64,000 nt of DNA from Psoroptes ovis (Eukaryota > Arthropoda > Arachnida > Sarcoptiformes > Psoroptidae), in contig PQWQ01000003.1 in the NCBI GenBank assembly GCA_002943765.1, positions 3,905,501 to 3,969,500 on the forward strand, given 5' to 3'. The translations under genes were made by a program, and so were the position numbers. The notes under the pieces are model-generated. The model saw nothing but the letters and a program-made list of their open reading frames with translations, did not search any database and was not told where the DNA came from. Position 1 is the stretch's first letter. Each line of letters begins with the position of its first letter. Below are positions 25,876-38,242 of the stretch, piece after piece.

Positions 25876-27557
25876 TATTTATTTCGATTTTTCTATGAGA
25901 AGATTTAAGGAATTCACATTTATTTATTTATTTGTGTGTTATTTCATTCATTTTGTATTAATAATACGTGTATTTATTTTTTTCACTTCTTGAATTACAA
26001 ATATGTCTTGAACAACACAGAACAAAGCTCATTCAATCAAATAATAATAATACTTATAATAATATGAACAATTAAAACAAAATCTGATACATAAGGTATG
26101 AGGCTATTAAGCTGAACAAGCTAAACAACGATTATACCAAGAGTAATTCAATTAATTATTATTGAAGTAGTCGAATCTTGAATTTTGTCATATTGTCATA
26201 TGATTTTCTCATGTCATACGAGATACATTTGCCCGAGACACACAAACGAATCCATACTTATTAATACAATGACAATTTATGGTGTCAACAGGTGTCAGTT
26301 GACCAACAACTAAATGCAACAACAAATAAATAGATAAAGTCGAAATGAAAATTCAAAAAATTTGATCACAGATCTCAAGTTTTTGAATTTTCAAATTTTT
26401 CGAACGAATTAATGCATCAAGATTCTCATAAATCTTCACAAATCAAAGGATTATACCTTAAAGTTGAGGGAAAATTTTAAACATTTTTCGACCATTCGGC
26501 CAGTTGTTACAATTTAAATGAATCAAATGATCAAACACGTGAATCAAATGCTTTATTTACAATCATTTTGATCAAATGATTTGATTCAGAAAATTTATTG
26601 GCAGCCTCATAATCATTTTGACCATAATCAAATATAATATATCATTTTCAAAAGATTAAATCGTGTAAAATTTACACTTACAAATGAATAATTTGAAAAT
26701 TCATTTATTTATTTGATTCAAACAATTGAAATTTCGTTGTTTTATTCGAAAAACAAAACAGCAAAAAACAACACGGAAAACAGATGTTTACATTAATTTT
26801 AACAGGTTGTTGTCTTCAACAGATCATCATTTTCGATTGATGAACACCGGTAGCCATCAATCGCGTTTGGATCATCATCATCATCATTGATATCTTTGAT
26901 TAATGATTATCATTTCTTGTTGTTGTTTCATCATCATCATTTCAAATCAAATCAAATCAATAATATCACCATTTCATATTCATAATAATACACGACCAAT
27001 AACCAATAATTATTTGACTGATGAATCAATAATAAGCGCGAGAAAAATATGGAAAAACAATTTCGAAAATTGAAAATTTTCAAGCTGGAAAACCACTGAA
27101 ATCGTTCAGTTGGCCATTGATATGAATGTTTGCATGAAATACTGAGCGAAAAATTGTCATAATTTATGCTCGATTTGTGATTAATGGTCATTTGTTTTTT
27201 GCTGTTGTTTTAATTTCAAATAAATTTTCATTTTTTTCATGACGGAAGAAATGAAGCTTGAATCATACTCTGTTGTTGCTGATGTTTGTATGATGATATT
27301 GGATTGTACATTGAAATACCTGGTCAAAAAAATCAAAATGAAATAAAGATTCATCAAAGATAATCAATTCTTGTGAATTGTAGTTGGATGTGTTGCAGTT
27401 TGCCAAATGTGTGACAACGAAATCATGATTTCTTGATGGTGAATGATGATGTGTTAGTTGATGTTGTTGATGAATGGTTGATGATGTTTGATTACCGTCA
27501 TCCAAACATCATCCAAGCATCAAGCATCATCATCATCATTACATGTAATTCAATGTA

Positions 27558-27638
27558 ATGGATTGTCCTGAAAGTTTTTGCGCATCATTCAATAAAAATG
27601 CTATCTTAAAATTGGCCAAAACTTTTCGGACAATCCAT
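27558..27638. mobile_element. MITE copy 11 (divergent subgroup D)
   Basis: The terminus is ATGGATTGTCC instead of TTAGGTTGTCC, with the exact inverted counterpart GGACAATCCAT on the right and TA on both sides. The interior keeps TTGGCCAAAACTTTTCGGAC. The matching change at both ends suggests a distinct subfamily and not random decay. Confidence 0.85.
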
Positions 27639-28401
27639 TATATATTCAAACATTCGAAACACTTCGTGTTTTTGATATTTTGTTATTAAAAACAAAGCAA
27701 AAAATTCATTCTGAATTAAGATTTTCAATCCCATAAAATGTTATTACAATGTTCATTCGAATTAAACAAAATAAACATAAAACTATTCATTGAAATACTT
27801 GGCCAAAGCTTGAATGTTCAGGCATCAAGATTGCTGTTTTTTGCTGCCATTTAATTCGATAAAATCTTGAATGATTTCAAAATCATCAAGATTATTTTTG
27901 GTTGATTGCTTTTTGTTTGATTGTTTCATACCTGAAAAAAAACGGGAAATGCATCATCATCATTGATTTCAATCAAAAGATATTTGCGAATGTTAAAGCT
28001 AAGCAAATGCTTCAAGGCTTCGTGCGCTTTGCGCTGTTGTTGTAAATCCTGAGTTTTTTTTCCATTTTTTTTAAAACGGTGATTTGCTCCATTAATCCTT
28101 TTGAAAAGATGGCCAAAAGATTAATGATTATATCAATTTGAATCAATGAAACAGAATGAAATCATTCGTTGATTTTGAATCATAGATTTGATTTTCAATG
28201 TTTTGATTCTCCCATTGAAATTACATTTGCACTTGGAATAACAATTGGAATTTTAATGTGAAAATGTGTTTCATCAAAATTTAAAAATGGAAATGGAATT
28301 GAATCAATGAAAATTACAATCAATTGATTAATTGATCAATTAATCAAATCAATTTGAAATTATTTAATCAAAATTAGTTTTAATCAGGTGAAAAATCGTT
28401 T

Positions 28402-28407
28402 TTTATT
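28402..28407 (-). terminator. AATAAA poly(A) signal for family member B
   Basis: TTTATT on the plus strand (AATAAA on the minus strand) lies about 10 nt downstream of the stop codon of family member B, implying a very short 3' UTR if used. Confidence 0.3.
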
Positions 28408-28416
28408 ATTTTCTGA

Positions 28417-29150
28417 TCAATAATAAGTAGATTGTCGTGTATTAAGCTTTTTCAGTGGCATTTTCAATGGTAAATCCTTTGGTGATTTATCCGAATGTCT
28501 GTCATTTCTTAATTTTGGTACAATGGTCCGTATATTCTCGTTTAATGGATGAATTTCACGTATAACATTACGATATGGTTTAATTATTTCATATATTTCT
28601 TGTATGATTGGTTGAATAATTTTTTGTCGATAATATTTCGGTACTTTTTCAATAAATTGTTTTCTATTTTTATCATCCATATTATCATCAGCGTTATTTG
28701 ATTTCAAATCGATATGATTTTGTTCAATTAGTATCGGTATTGTTTCCGTATTAAATTTAAGGATCAATGGTTTTCGATGATTATTTTTCGAATCGATTTC
28801 AATCAAATATTGCTGCTGTTGTTGTTCATCAGCAATCGTTGAATCAATAGGCAATGTATCGATTGTTTGTTTACTTGATTTAATTGCCAATGGCAATATT
28901 ATTTGTTCATTATTCGAATTATCATTATTATCGATTGTTTTTTGTTCAAATTTATCAGCTTTATTATCATCATTTAAGCTAACTATTTGTGATGAAATCA
29001 ATGTGAATGATACGAGGTACAGTAGAATGATTGATTGCTAATGGGTTTTTTTGAAAAAGAAAAATTAAATAAAAATGAAATTTAAGAGGTGTATAAAACA
29101 ATTGAATTTCAATGAATAATTCCAATACAAACCTTGATGATTCGTAACAT
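28417..29150 (-). CDS. Secreted Asn/Gln/Asp-rich protein, family member B
   Basis: Model: complement(join(28417..29037,29133..29150)), 212 residues. Exon 1 is only 18 nt (MLRIIK) and phase 0. The 95-bp intron runs GTTTGT to CCATTAG. Exon 2 continues the signal peptide (QSIILLYLVSFTLISSQ), so both exons are needed for secretion. Mature part: an acidic, Asn-rich stretch and a QQQQQ run, then at about 85-178 the family domain in diverged form (LILKFNTETIPILI, KIIQPIIQEIYEIIKPYRNV, REIHPLNENIRTIV). A short basic tail follows. Unlike A and C it has no Gly-rich segment. The mature part has no cysteine. The domain is at the C-terminus, and the ETQSEDEP block of A and C is missing. Function unknown. 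It is upstream neighbour and same-strand with C. Confidence 0.78.
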
Positions 29151-29215
29151 TTTGTTGGCAAATTTTCATAGAAAAATGTTCCGAGAATGGTCCAAAATAA
29201 TAAGATTGTGAAAGG

Positions 29216-29223
29216 TTTATATA
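29216..29223 (-). promoter_or_regulatory. TATA box (TATATAAA) of family member B
   Basis: TATATAAA on the minus strand lies 66 bp upstream of the ATG at 29150, inside CCTTATATAAACC. This places a transcription start near 29,190 with a short leader, which fits the 18-nt coding part of exon 1. Confidence 0.5.
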
Positions 29224-30698
29224 AGGCTTAAACCTGTGAAAAACAAAAACAAAAATTCAATCGATATGTCTGTTCTCTGGTCAAAACATCTTTAAAATCC
29301 CATATTTTCTTTCGCAAAAATAGTCAAGATAACCGATTGATCACACGATCGAAGAAGAAAATTGACATAATCGATCATATTCGAGGCTAATCTATTCCGG
29401 TCATATTTTCCATCAAGGAAAATGGCCAATCTTTTGAAGAAAGAAAAGCACATTTCCACACATATTGACCATAAGCAACAATTACAAATGACAATTATTT
29501 GAAGGTCTTCTTTTGTATGTAAGTTTTTGTGTGTCATTTTTTCAAATGTATTAGACTGTCCGAAAAGTTCATCACGCTTAATCGATAGAGTTGTTAATGA
29601 AAATTGACCAGAACTTTCCGGACAACTTATTATTTAAAATTTCATTTTAAATTATCTTTCAATCGGTAATTGATGACAATTTCTTTTACTGTCGATTTTA
29701 ACAGAAATGATTTAACAAATAAACGATCCAAATGCAATCATTTTGAACAGTTTAAAAGATTTGAAAAAGAAAAATATATCAAATGTGAATAAGGTAACAC
29801 ATACGGTGTATAAGAAGAATACGGAAGGATCAACCATTTTGTAAGATTTATAAATAAATAAATAAATATTTATAAAATCTAAATAATGAAATCAAATAGA
29901 TTTATATCAAATACACACTTATTTGTATATTTTTTTATGTCAAAATTTGTGGCGAATTGATACAAATTTAATTTAAAGATTATACGTGTGTGTTGGTGTG
30001 TGTGTGTGTGTTTAGATGAAATCCTACTGAAAAATGTCATAATATTGTGGCCTATTGCTGAACATGCGAATATATATGACAAGTCCAGGATGCCATAGAA
30101 AACGCTTGAACAATCTGTAGGGCTTTGAGTCCGAAATCGGGAAACCATTAACATTCGGTTACATCAATATCAGCTATCAATCATAATAATGATAATGATA
30201 ATTGAATTGAATCGATTTTACTATCAAAAATTGAAAATTTGTGAAATTTCAAAAATTTTTTTTCATTTATTTTATCACTTTTAAATATTACGATTGGCGG
30301 TAAAATATTAATATTTTTTCGTTCAATATTTTTTTTTTTGAAAAATGTTTGAAAAGCAATGGTCAATGCTTGAAATGTGTAGAAAATCTATGAAGAACTT
30401 ATGCTTCAAAGAAGCAGATAAAAAAAAAACAGTGAAATAATGGTGATAATGGTAAATAGTTAATAATAAATGGTAATAATAATCAAAATTAATACAAGTC
30501 ATTACTGAGATTTTGAAAGAAAGATAAGATATTGGTTGTGCAATAACATATGTCAGTAAAAACAAATTGCTTTTCATGATAAAATATTGAATATGAATTG
30601 AATTGAATTAATAAATAAATTAAATAAATAGATTTTCATATTATTATTAATAATATTAATTTGTCTATACACTCAATTAATTAATTGAAAATTATTGA
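29224..30698. other. 1.5 kb spacer between family members B and C
   Basis: AT-rich with one MITE (copy 12). A GTGTGT tract lies at about 29,988-30,011. I see no gene. It should hold upstream elements of B and the 3' end of C. Confidence 0.55.
29551..29630 (-). mobile_element. MITE copy 12 (subgroup A, - orientation)
   Basis: TTAGACTGTCCGAAAAGTTC to TTTCCGGACAACTTAT, TA on both sides, 80 bp. It sits about 330 bp upstream of the TATA box of family member B. Confidence 0.87.
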
Positions 30699-31562
30699 TC
30701 AATAACCAGATTTACTGGCTGATGACCCGAATGAACTGCTGCCATATGCACCAGAACCACCGACATATGTACCACCGCCACCGGCTCGACTTGAACCGAT
30801 ACTTCCACCGGCAGTTTTTATTCCTCCACCACCGCCAACAATACCAGAACCACCAACACCAGCTCCACCACCACCAAAACCATCACCAGAACCTCTTCCA
30901 CGTCCACGGGCAACGATTGTTTTGACTTCTTCTTCGACTGGACGAATTTCTTGCACAACACGTCTGAATGGTGTAATAATTTCTCGTACTTCCTGTATGA
31001 TTGGTTTAGTAACCGAATGACGTAACAGTTGTGGTTCATCTTCAGATTGTGTTTCCTGTATTTCACCTGGTTCAGCTCCTTCATGTGTTTGATGAACTTG
31101 TATACGTGATGATGCTGATTTAAAATTAAGTATTAATGGTAAATGTCCAGCATCAACATCGATAACTTGTGGTACAACATCATCTTGAGGAAGATCAATA
31201 TCTACATATTCAATAACATGTCTCGAACGTACGGCTGCTTGTACAGGACCGGCAGCTGCTGCTTGACTTGCTAAAATACCACCACCACCACTGCTTCCAC
31301 CACTGATAGCGCCAAGACCACCACCACCACCAAAACTAAAAGATGTACCACCAATACTACCACCTAATCCTAAAGATGATCCACCACCACTACCACCATA
31401 ACCACCTGAACGACTTGAACTTGAATATCCACCACCACCATAGCAAGCAACTTGATTAATAAATATTGTTGCACAAATTACGGTAATCTATAACCAATGA
31501 AAAATAGAAAAATTAATTAAAAAATCGAAATCAAATAAATTCAAACAAACTTTTTTGAACAT
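30699..31562 (-). CDS. Secreted Gly-rich protein, family member C
   Basis: Model: complement(join(30699..31487,31551..31562)), 266 residues. Exon 1 is 12 nt (MFKK), phase 0, followed by a 63-bp intron (GTTTGT to GGTTATAG). Exon 2 completes the signal peptide ITVICATIFINQVAC. Mature part: a Gly/Ser-rich block to about residue 75, then the family domain at about 90-197 and a second Gly-rich, RG-containing tail. The domain has VRSRHVIEYVDID, PQVIDVDAG, LPLILNFKSAS, ETQSEDEPQLLRHSVTKP and EIRPVEEEVKTIV. It is the closest paralogue of A by the domain: ETQSEDEP, LRHSVTKP and EIRPVEEEVKTIV are identical. Almost no ATG occurs inside exon 2, so ATG-based prediction would truncate it badly. A minus-strand TATAAAAA lies at 31,880-31,887. 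No cysteine in the mature part. Confidence 0.8.
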
Positions 31563-32696
31563 CTTTATGGAGTGAATTAATCAATTATATTAACACTTAG
31601 ATTAACACTTTGATCACTTGCAAAAAAAACTGTCAAAATGAAAAATTGGAAAAATTGAAAATATTTCGTTGAAAAACTCGAAAGATGATTTTCCTGCGAA
31701 ATTTTCTTTAAGAAATTTGATCGAGGCTTGATCAAAGCTTGAACAATCACACAAAATCTTGAAAAATTTAAAAATTTTCTTGAAAAATCTTCGAAAAAAC
31801 ACACGAAACCGAATCTGACAATCTGATCTCTGTTTTAAAAATTCTTCGAATGATATCCAAAGGCTATTGTTTGTCGCTGTTTTTATATCAGAGAAATTTC
31901 TGAAATTTCATTCGTCTCAAATTCATTTGTTTCAAAGGTGAAACAATGATAATTTGTCACCGAAAGATGTTCATGAAATTATTCATGACTAATTAGATAA
32001 ATAATAAAATTGACATTAAAAAAAATCTGTACAAATTGTCTACAAATGAATTTACAAATTTTATTTTTGAAGAGAAAATGAAATTGAATTCAATCTGAAA
32101 TTCAAGATTCATTTGTAAATTTCATTTTCATCTTTATTCGTCATTTCAATTCAAACATAAATATTATGAATGTTTGACATGAACAATAAACACGAGATAT
32201 ACGATATTCTCTTTTACGAATCATAGAAAAAACAATGATTAGTCGAGAAATAATAATAATTTCATATGATATCTACAAAAAAAATATAATTAGTACCATG
32301 AAAAATTATCATTAAATCAAATATCCCGAAAGATGTTTGTCATTATTATCATCATGATCATCATCATCTGCATCAGCATCAACATCATCATCACATTTAC
32401 ATATTTGTTTCATTTTCATCAATTGTTTCATCGTAATCGACATCAACGACATTAACATTGATTTGATGACCATTATTTCAATGATGATGATAATTTTATA
32501 ATGATAATAATAATCAAATTAAATCATAATTTAAATTCTCTTTGATTTTATTATTATTACGATGATTTGATGTAAAATTGAAAAATCTAAGAAATTGAAA
32601 ATGATATTTTTTTTGTTCTTAATTTTTCTTTTATTCAAAAATACGAGTAAAATATAATCTTTGAAAATATTCTTTAATGAAGAAAAAATAATAATA

Positions 32697-32778
32697 TTAA
32701 GTTGTCCGAAAAGTTCATTCCGCTTAATCACAATAGAGTTGCACATGAAAATCTGCTAGAACTTTCCGGACAATTTGA
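32697..32778 (-). mobile_element. MITE copy 13 (subgroup A, - orientation)
   Basis: TTAAGTTGTCCGAAAAGTTC to TTTCCGGACAATTTGA, TA on both sides. Confidence 0.86.
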
Positions 32779-33490
32779 TAAATGTTTGGCCCTATTTCCA
32801 TTACATTTAATTCATTTCATATATAATTTCAATTTAAATTTAAATTATTATCATTATTAAAATAATGAATGTATTTAAAATAATGATAATAATTCAATAA
32901 TGATTATGAAATTATACTTTTGTTTTCATTATTTTCTTAAAAAATATTTATGTATTTCAACTTTTAAACTGTTTATTTGTTCATCATCATCATCATCATT
33001 GTAATCATTGTGATTATTGTAATCATTGATGTTTAATGTAATATTAAATGTTGTTGATTATTATTATTGAATGTCGAGGTTGTTGATAATAATAATATGA
33101 TGATATCATATTCTCCCGGTCATTGAAAACATTTGAGATTCAAATGTTTTCAATGAACAAAAGAGAGAATGTCACTTGAATGTGTCGTCCATTTTCAGTG
33201 TCATCATCATCAGCCGTATCGTTGATGCTATATCATAATTTTGATTATTTTGAATTTTACTAAAAACAAAACGAAATTCCACATTAAAATTTATTCATTT
33301 AATTTTAAATGATTCAAATGAATAAATGTTATATAATAGTGTTGCTTGTCGCCATTGTAGCGACTGAAATATATATAAGTTATTTGTCCTCGATATGATT
33401 CGTCAGTAAGCAAAGAAGAAAATTAAAGCGAAGAAATTACCTTTCACTTTGAGTATTAAAAAAAAACAATGAGAAAATTTTATTATAATA

Positions 33491-33571
33491 TTAACTTGTC
33501 CGAAAAGTTTTGGCCGATTTTCATGAACAACTCTATTCGATTAAGCGGAATGAACTTTTCGTCCAATCTAA
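33491..33571 (+). mobile_element. MITE copy 14 (subgroup A, + orientation)
   Basis: TTAACTTGTCCGAAAAGTTT to CTTTTCGTCCAATCTAA, TA on both sides, 81 bp. Confidence 0.87.
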
Positions 33572-35218
33572 TAATTATGAATAAAGGTTAAACAATTTTT
33601 TCAGTGTTTGTTTGTTTGAAATTAAATAATTTCTGTTTTGAACATTAGAATTGATATGTCACATTTGTGAAATTCAAATAAATAAACATTTATTCATATA
33701 TGATTTTCACTCGGATAATCATTTTCACTGGGAGTGTTTCGGGGGATCGCTGGAAATTTTTGTTTTTTCTTGAAAAATTTCCATGAATTTTGAACCTGGA
33801 AAATTTGAAAAAGTTTAAACCTTTTTCAAATTTTCTCCCAAAGAAAAATGTAATTCAAAGTCAATTTTAAATTCAAAAAAAAAGTAAACATTCAGTACTG
33901 TGAGGAGATTGATGGGAGAGTTTTTTAAGCTCTGAAAAAAATGATAATTTTTCAAGGTAAATCCAATTATATTCGATGCATTTGTATTTGTATTCATTGT
34001 ATAATGATACTTGTTTAAAACAAAAACTCTTTAAATCATCATCGCAAAACACAGGTGCATCACGCACCATTCAATCATTATATCAATACATTCAATCATT
34101 CATCATTTATTTATTTATACATTTATTTTCAACGATTTAATGATAATAATCTTATTACTGATTCACACTGTTGAAAAATAACTGATTTTTGGAACAAAAT
34201 CGATCGAATCAATCAAAATTATTCTTGATCAAACTAATGAATTGAGAAATGGACGAAACAAAATGTTTAAGATTTCAGTTATGTCTTAATATTTGGCTTC
34301 AGCAGGCTATTTTACAATAAAATACATTTGAAATGATAATTTTAGCAAGTTATTCCCTTAGCAAGCCATTGGACACCAATTGCTGCCGTCATTATCATCC
34401 ATATATTATTCACGAGTCTTCGGGTTTTTTAGTTTTTATGAAACATTTTCACTGATAATCGCAGTGGAATGAGTTTTAAAATTTAAATTTAAATTTTAAA
34501 CAATTTCAAATGATGATTGATTACCAGTGGTGAAAAAGAGCTTATTATGTGCAAAAAATTATGTGCAAATTACTTGTATTGAAACAATGTATCGAAACTT
34601 GCAACATTTTGTAATTTCGCTTGTTAATTTGGCAAATGAAAATATAAGAAATCAAATCTACGAAATCAAATCTTAAAAATCAAATCTTGAATCAATGAAA
34701 TTGATGGATTAATGGAATCCATTCATTGAAATCCATCGAAAAACGAAAGGAAAAAAATGTTCAAATTAATAAAATTAATTACCACAAGTCTTGTGCAGTG
34801 TCAAGTCTACACACAAGCTCTAGTTTGTTCAATCAAACAAAGATCAATTGTCAATTTTTAAAAGTTTTAATTAAAATCAAATAAAATTAATTATTTCGCA
34901 TTATATCGGTAGTGTTATATTAATGATATTAATAATAATAATTAAGGTGATAATAATCAATTGAATCAATCAAAGATTTCAAAGATTTTCATTTGAACAG
35001 ATTTGAGAAAATCGATTCGGAAAATTTTGTTATTTACAAATCCAATTTAATCCAAATTTATAATATTGAAATGCTTAGATTTGATCAAATTTGATTTGAT
35101 CGTTCAAATAACATTTTATTTCAATTTGATAATCATAATATTGTCATAATTAGTAATTAGTAATTTGTGTCTGTGTGTAATTTTGATTATGTGAAATTTT
35201 GAAATTAATTTTACTCTA

Positions 35219-35301
35219 TTTGAGTTGTCCGGAAAGTTTTAGCCGATTATCATCAGCAACTCTATTGTGATCGAGCGGAATGAACTTTTCGTACAACCTA
35301 A
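35219..35301 (+). mobile_element. MITE copy 15 (subgroup A, + orientation)
   Basis: The left end is TTTGAGTTGTCCGGAAAG, the right end CTTTTCGTACAACCTAA followed by TA. Its right border lies only 5 bp from the stop codon of the minus-strand frame at 35,307-36,347. Confidence 0.85.
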
Positions 35302-35306
35302 TAGAT

Positions 35307-36347
35307 TCATTCATTCATTTTACAAACATTCATCTTATTATTATCATTATTTTCCTTTATATTATTGGTGGTAGTTGGAATCTTTGTATTAATATTACTA
35401 TTATTTTGTTTCATTACCATAATATGACGTAATTTACGCTGTATTTGATGATAATCTGATATTGATTTAATAAATTTATATTTAGCAATTAATTGATGAT
35501 AATAATTATTACCATCACTTGGCAATGTATTTAATATCGATGATTTCAATGTGTTTGATTTCGATTGTTGGCATTGTGTTAATGATTGTTGTTCTCGATG
35601 CTGTTGATGTTGCTGGTGTTTTGGTAATGAAACATTTTGATGATTATTTTGGGCAAATTTCATTCTATCATTATGATCAGCCACAACAGCAACATTTTTC
35701 AATGATGATAACATATATGATGATGTTGATTGTTGTTGTTGTTGATCATCATTTGTCGTTTGTATTTTCGAATGATTCGATTTCATATTCACACTGAACA
35801 ATTCATCATCATCAGTCATAATTCGATCATTATTTTCTATTAGTGTCTTCATCACAAATGATGATGCATTTGTTTTCAATGATATCGATGATGTCGATAA
35901 CGAAGCCGATGATGTTGAAGATGGCAAGGTTCCTGGTGTTGTTTTTACTGTTTTTGACGATGTTTTCACTGATGTTTTCAATGATTTTGATGATTTCAAT
36001 GATTTCGATGATGGGGGAGGATCAGGGGCTTGGATGGCCACCTTTGATAGCAATTTATCAATGGATTTTTCATGAAATATTCTCATTTTGATTATCAACT
36101 TCATCAACCATACCCAACATATGATTTTTATGAATATAATTACAATTACCGAGACAATGATTAAGATGATGATCATAATTAAATTGTTTGAAGATGATTC
36201 ACATGATCCAGATGATGATGATGATGATGATGATGATTCAGATCTTTGTTGAAATAGATGACATAATTTTTCGGAAAAGAATATTTTCGTTGAATGATTT
36301 TTAGTTGCTGTTGTCGTAGTCGTCGTTGTATAATTGTCAATGATCAT
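35307..36347 (-). CDS. Uncharacterised single-pass membrane protein, Ser/Gln/Asn-rich
   Basis: A 346-residue single-exon frame starting at a true ATG. I do not recognise a family. Residues 1-54 are Thr- and Ser-rich, with runs of T and S. A strong hydrophobic segment at about 55-82 (IMIIILIIVSVIVIIFIKII) is followed by basic residues (KLIIKMR), so an N-out single-pass topology is likely. The remaining 260 residues are predicted cytosolic and low-complexity: SSKSLKSSKSLKT-like repeats, poly-Q, His/Gln tracts and a more ordered patch YYHQLIAKYKFIKSISDYHQ near residue 290. The length of the frame in such AT-rich DNA and the membrane segment support a real gene. Repetitive codons could also lengthen a chance frame, so I am only moderately sure. 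Additional exons are possible. Confidence 0.55.
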   Translation of the reverse strand: MIIDNYTTTTTTTATKNHSTKIFFSEKLCHLFQQRSESSSSSSSSSGSCESSSNNLIMIIILIIVSVIVIIFIKIICWVWLMKLIIKMRIFHEKSIDKLLSKVAIQAPDPPPSSKSLKSSKSLKTSVKTSSKTVKTTPGTLPSSTSSASLSTSSISLKTNASSFVMKTLIENNDRIMTDDDELFSVNMKSNHSKIQTTNDDQQQQQSTSSYMLSSLKNVAVVADHNDRMKFAQNNHQNVSLPKHQQHQQHREQQSLTQCQQSKSNTLKSSILNTLPSDGNNYYHQLIAKYKFIKSISDYHQIQRKLRHIMVMKQNNSNINTKIPTTTNNIKENNDNNKMNVCKMNE

Positions 36348-36662
36348 AAATATTGTTAAATGTTTACAAGGATAAGGGCTTTGTTATAGATTAATATATT
36401 TTCCAAAATTTCGAAATTTTAAAATTTTTGAAGATTTACGAATTAAATGTTTTTTTTTTATTTATCCAATGCCAAACGTCTGAAATCCTTTCAATATTGT
36501 TGTTCCTGTTAAAATCCACGACGACGACAAATTATTAATATTTCGACCAGAGTTTTAAATAGTATAGGCATTCCACTCATTCGAAATATTACTAAAAATA
36601 ATTTTCGAATAATTTCAAGAAAAAATTTCAAAATTTAATTGTTTTCAAGTTCCTAGAATATA

Positions 36663-36745
36663 TTAGGTTGTCCGAAAAGTTCTGGCCGATTTTTATGAAC
36701 AACTTTATCGTGATTAAGCCGAATGAACTTTTCGGACATGCCCAA
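36663..36745 (+). mobile_element. MITE copy 16 (subgroup A, + orientation)
   Basis: TTAGGTTGTCCGAAAAGTTC to CTTTTCGGACATGCCCAA. TA on the left. The right terminus is altered. Interior TGGCCGATTTTTATGAACAA. Confidence 0.86.
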
Positions 36746-37506
36746 AATATACTCATGTACTTTCAATATACAATTCGACAATTAAATATTTTGAAGGTCC
36801 ATGCCTTTATGTCCACATATTTTTTGCCCCTTTTTAAATGCTTTGTTTGTTCCGATTTCATCATCAAATTACTTCTGTTGATTGATTGATCATCAATCAA
36901 TCAATCGATCGATCGATTGATCGACAATTGATGATGTAAAATAATGACAAAAACACGTGTGCCACCTTTGTCATCAGTCTTCACCTTGTTGTTGTCATTG
37001 TTTCCTTCCTACGCATATCTTTTGAGCCCAAATTCAAAGACATTTGAAATTGATACTGTTTATTTCATATGTTTTCAAAGGATTATTTGTGAAACATTTA
37101 AAAATAACGACAAATTACGAGTCAAATGGATGAATCCAATTACATAATGACAATAATAATAATAATGACATGATTCAATTCTGTTCAAGAGAAATAATTC
37201 AAGGATTTTTTCGAGAATTTTTTTCAGCTTTAACCAATCATTGGTAGTGAGCAACTGTTAAGACATTCAACAGGTCCCTAAAATTCCAAACAAATTAAGC
37301 TCAAAAATTAACTTGAAATATTTCTGTCATTGAAAATATATGAAACAAATTAATATAATGACATTTGTATATTGTAAGGTGGTAAATTGGTGAAGATCAA
37401 TAAGGTCAAAATCGAGTAATTATTTCATTATTGAATAGTATTGGATTCATGCATTTGGATTGTAGAAAGCAATTAATGATTAATTATTTCCAAGTTCAAC
37501 CATTTA

Positions 37507-37554
37507 ATCAAAATCGATCGATCGATCAATTCAATTGATTGATCGATTTTGATT
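37507..37554. repeat. Inverted repeat AATCAAAATCGATC
   Basis: A perfect 14-bp inverted repeat (AATCAAAATCGATC ... GATCGATTTTGATT) encloses a GATC/AATT-rich loop of about 20 nt. Confidence 0.75.
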
Positions 37555-38242
37555 GATTTATTTGTTTTGTTTTATTCATTTTTAATAATTATTACATCAA
37601 AATGATTTGATTTGATTCAATTCAATTTAATTTTGAAATTGATTCGATTATTGTGATTGTGCTTCGACTATTTGATTGATGAGTGATTTTCGTTCATTTT
37701 TTTCTGCGATTATTATTTTCATTATTATTATCACAAATGTCAATCAAAATTGTTGAAAATAAACTTACTCAAAACAAAAAAACAAAAATAAACATCTGCA
37801 AATGTATTTTTGATTATTAAATAATAATAATAAATGAAATTACGAAATAGAAATAAACGAAAAGCTTTGTTAATTCGGAATCTCATTCAATCTCAACAAA
37901 TAAACATCAGAAAACTATTCATTCATTCATTCAAAACTAATTAAATGAACAAATCACGTATAATCACATCGCAAATCGATGTTGCTGATGCTGCTAATGC
38001 TGTTTCTGTTGTTGCTGAATGATCATATAATACCATCGACCATCAAGCATTTACCATTTTACCAATTACCATTCTCATGCTTATAGTCTATAAGTTATAG
38101 CCAAAACGATTATTCACTCATACAACACAACACAATCAAAACAAATGAACGAAATCATCAAATTCAATAATAATAATAATGTGAAATAATGGCCAGAAAT
38201 CCCATGATTTCTTTGGATGCTTTTTTTGTAGAAGATGATGTA

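Larger units (their letters stand above)
10611..28416. other. 17.8 kb gene-free stretch between family members A and B
   Basis: No open frame here is longer than about 110 codons, and none shows recognisable protein sequence. It contains eleven MITEs (listed separately), AAG and AAT/GAT microsatellites, many short TGAT/ATCA palindromes (dense at about 13,230-13,450), and a less AT-rich patch at about 11,400-11,780 with an E-box hairpin. The latter could be upstream regulatory DNA of family member A. Long introns or non-coding RNA cannot be excluded by eye. Confidence 0.55.
31563..35306. other. 3.7 kb gene-free stretch upstream of family member C
   Basis: Contains the presumed promoter of C, three MITEs (copies 13-15) and CAT-rich runs near 32,341-32,400. 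No frame with plausible protein content. Confidence 0.55.

Noticed and set aside
27263..27505. 80-codon minus-strand His/Gln-rich frame
   Set aside because: It is generated by CAT/CAA repeats and ends without support from any neighbouring exon.
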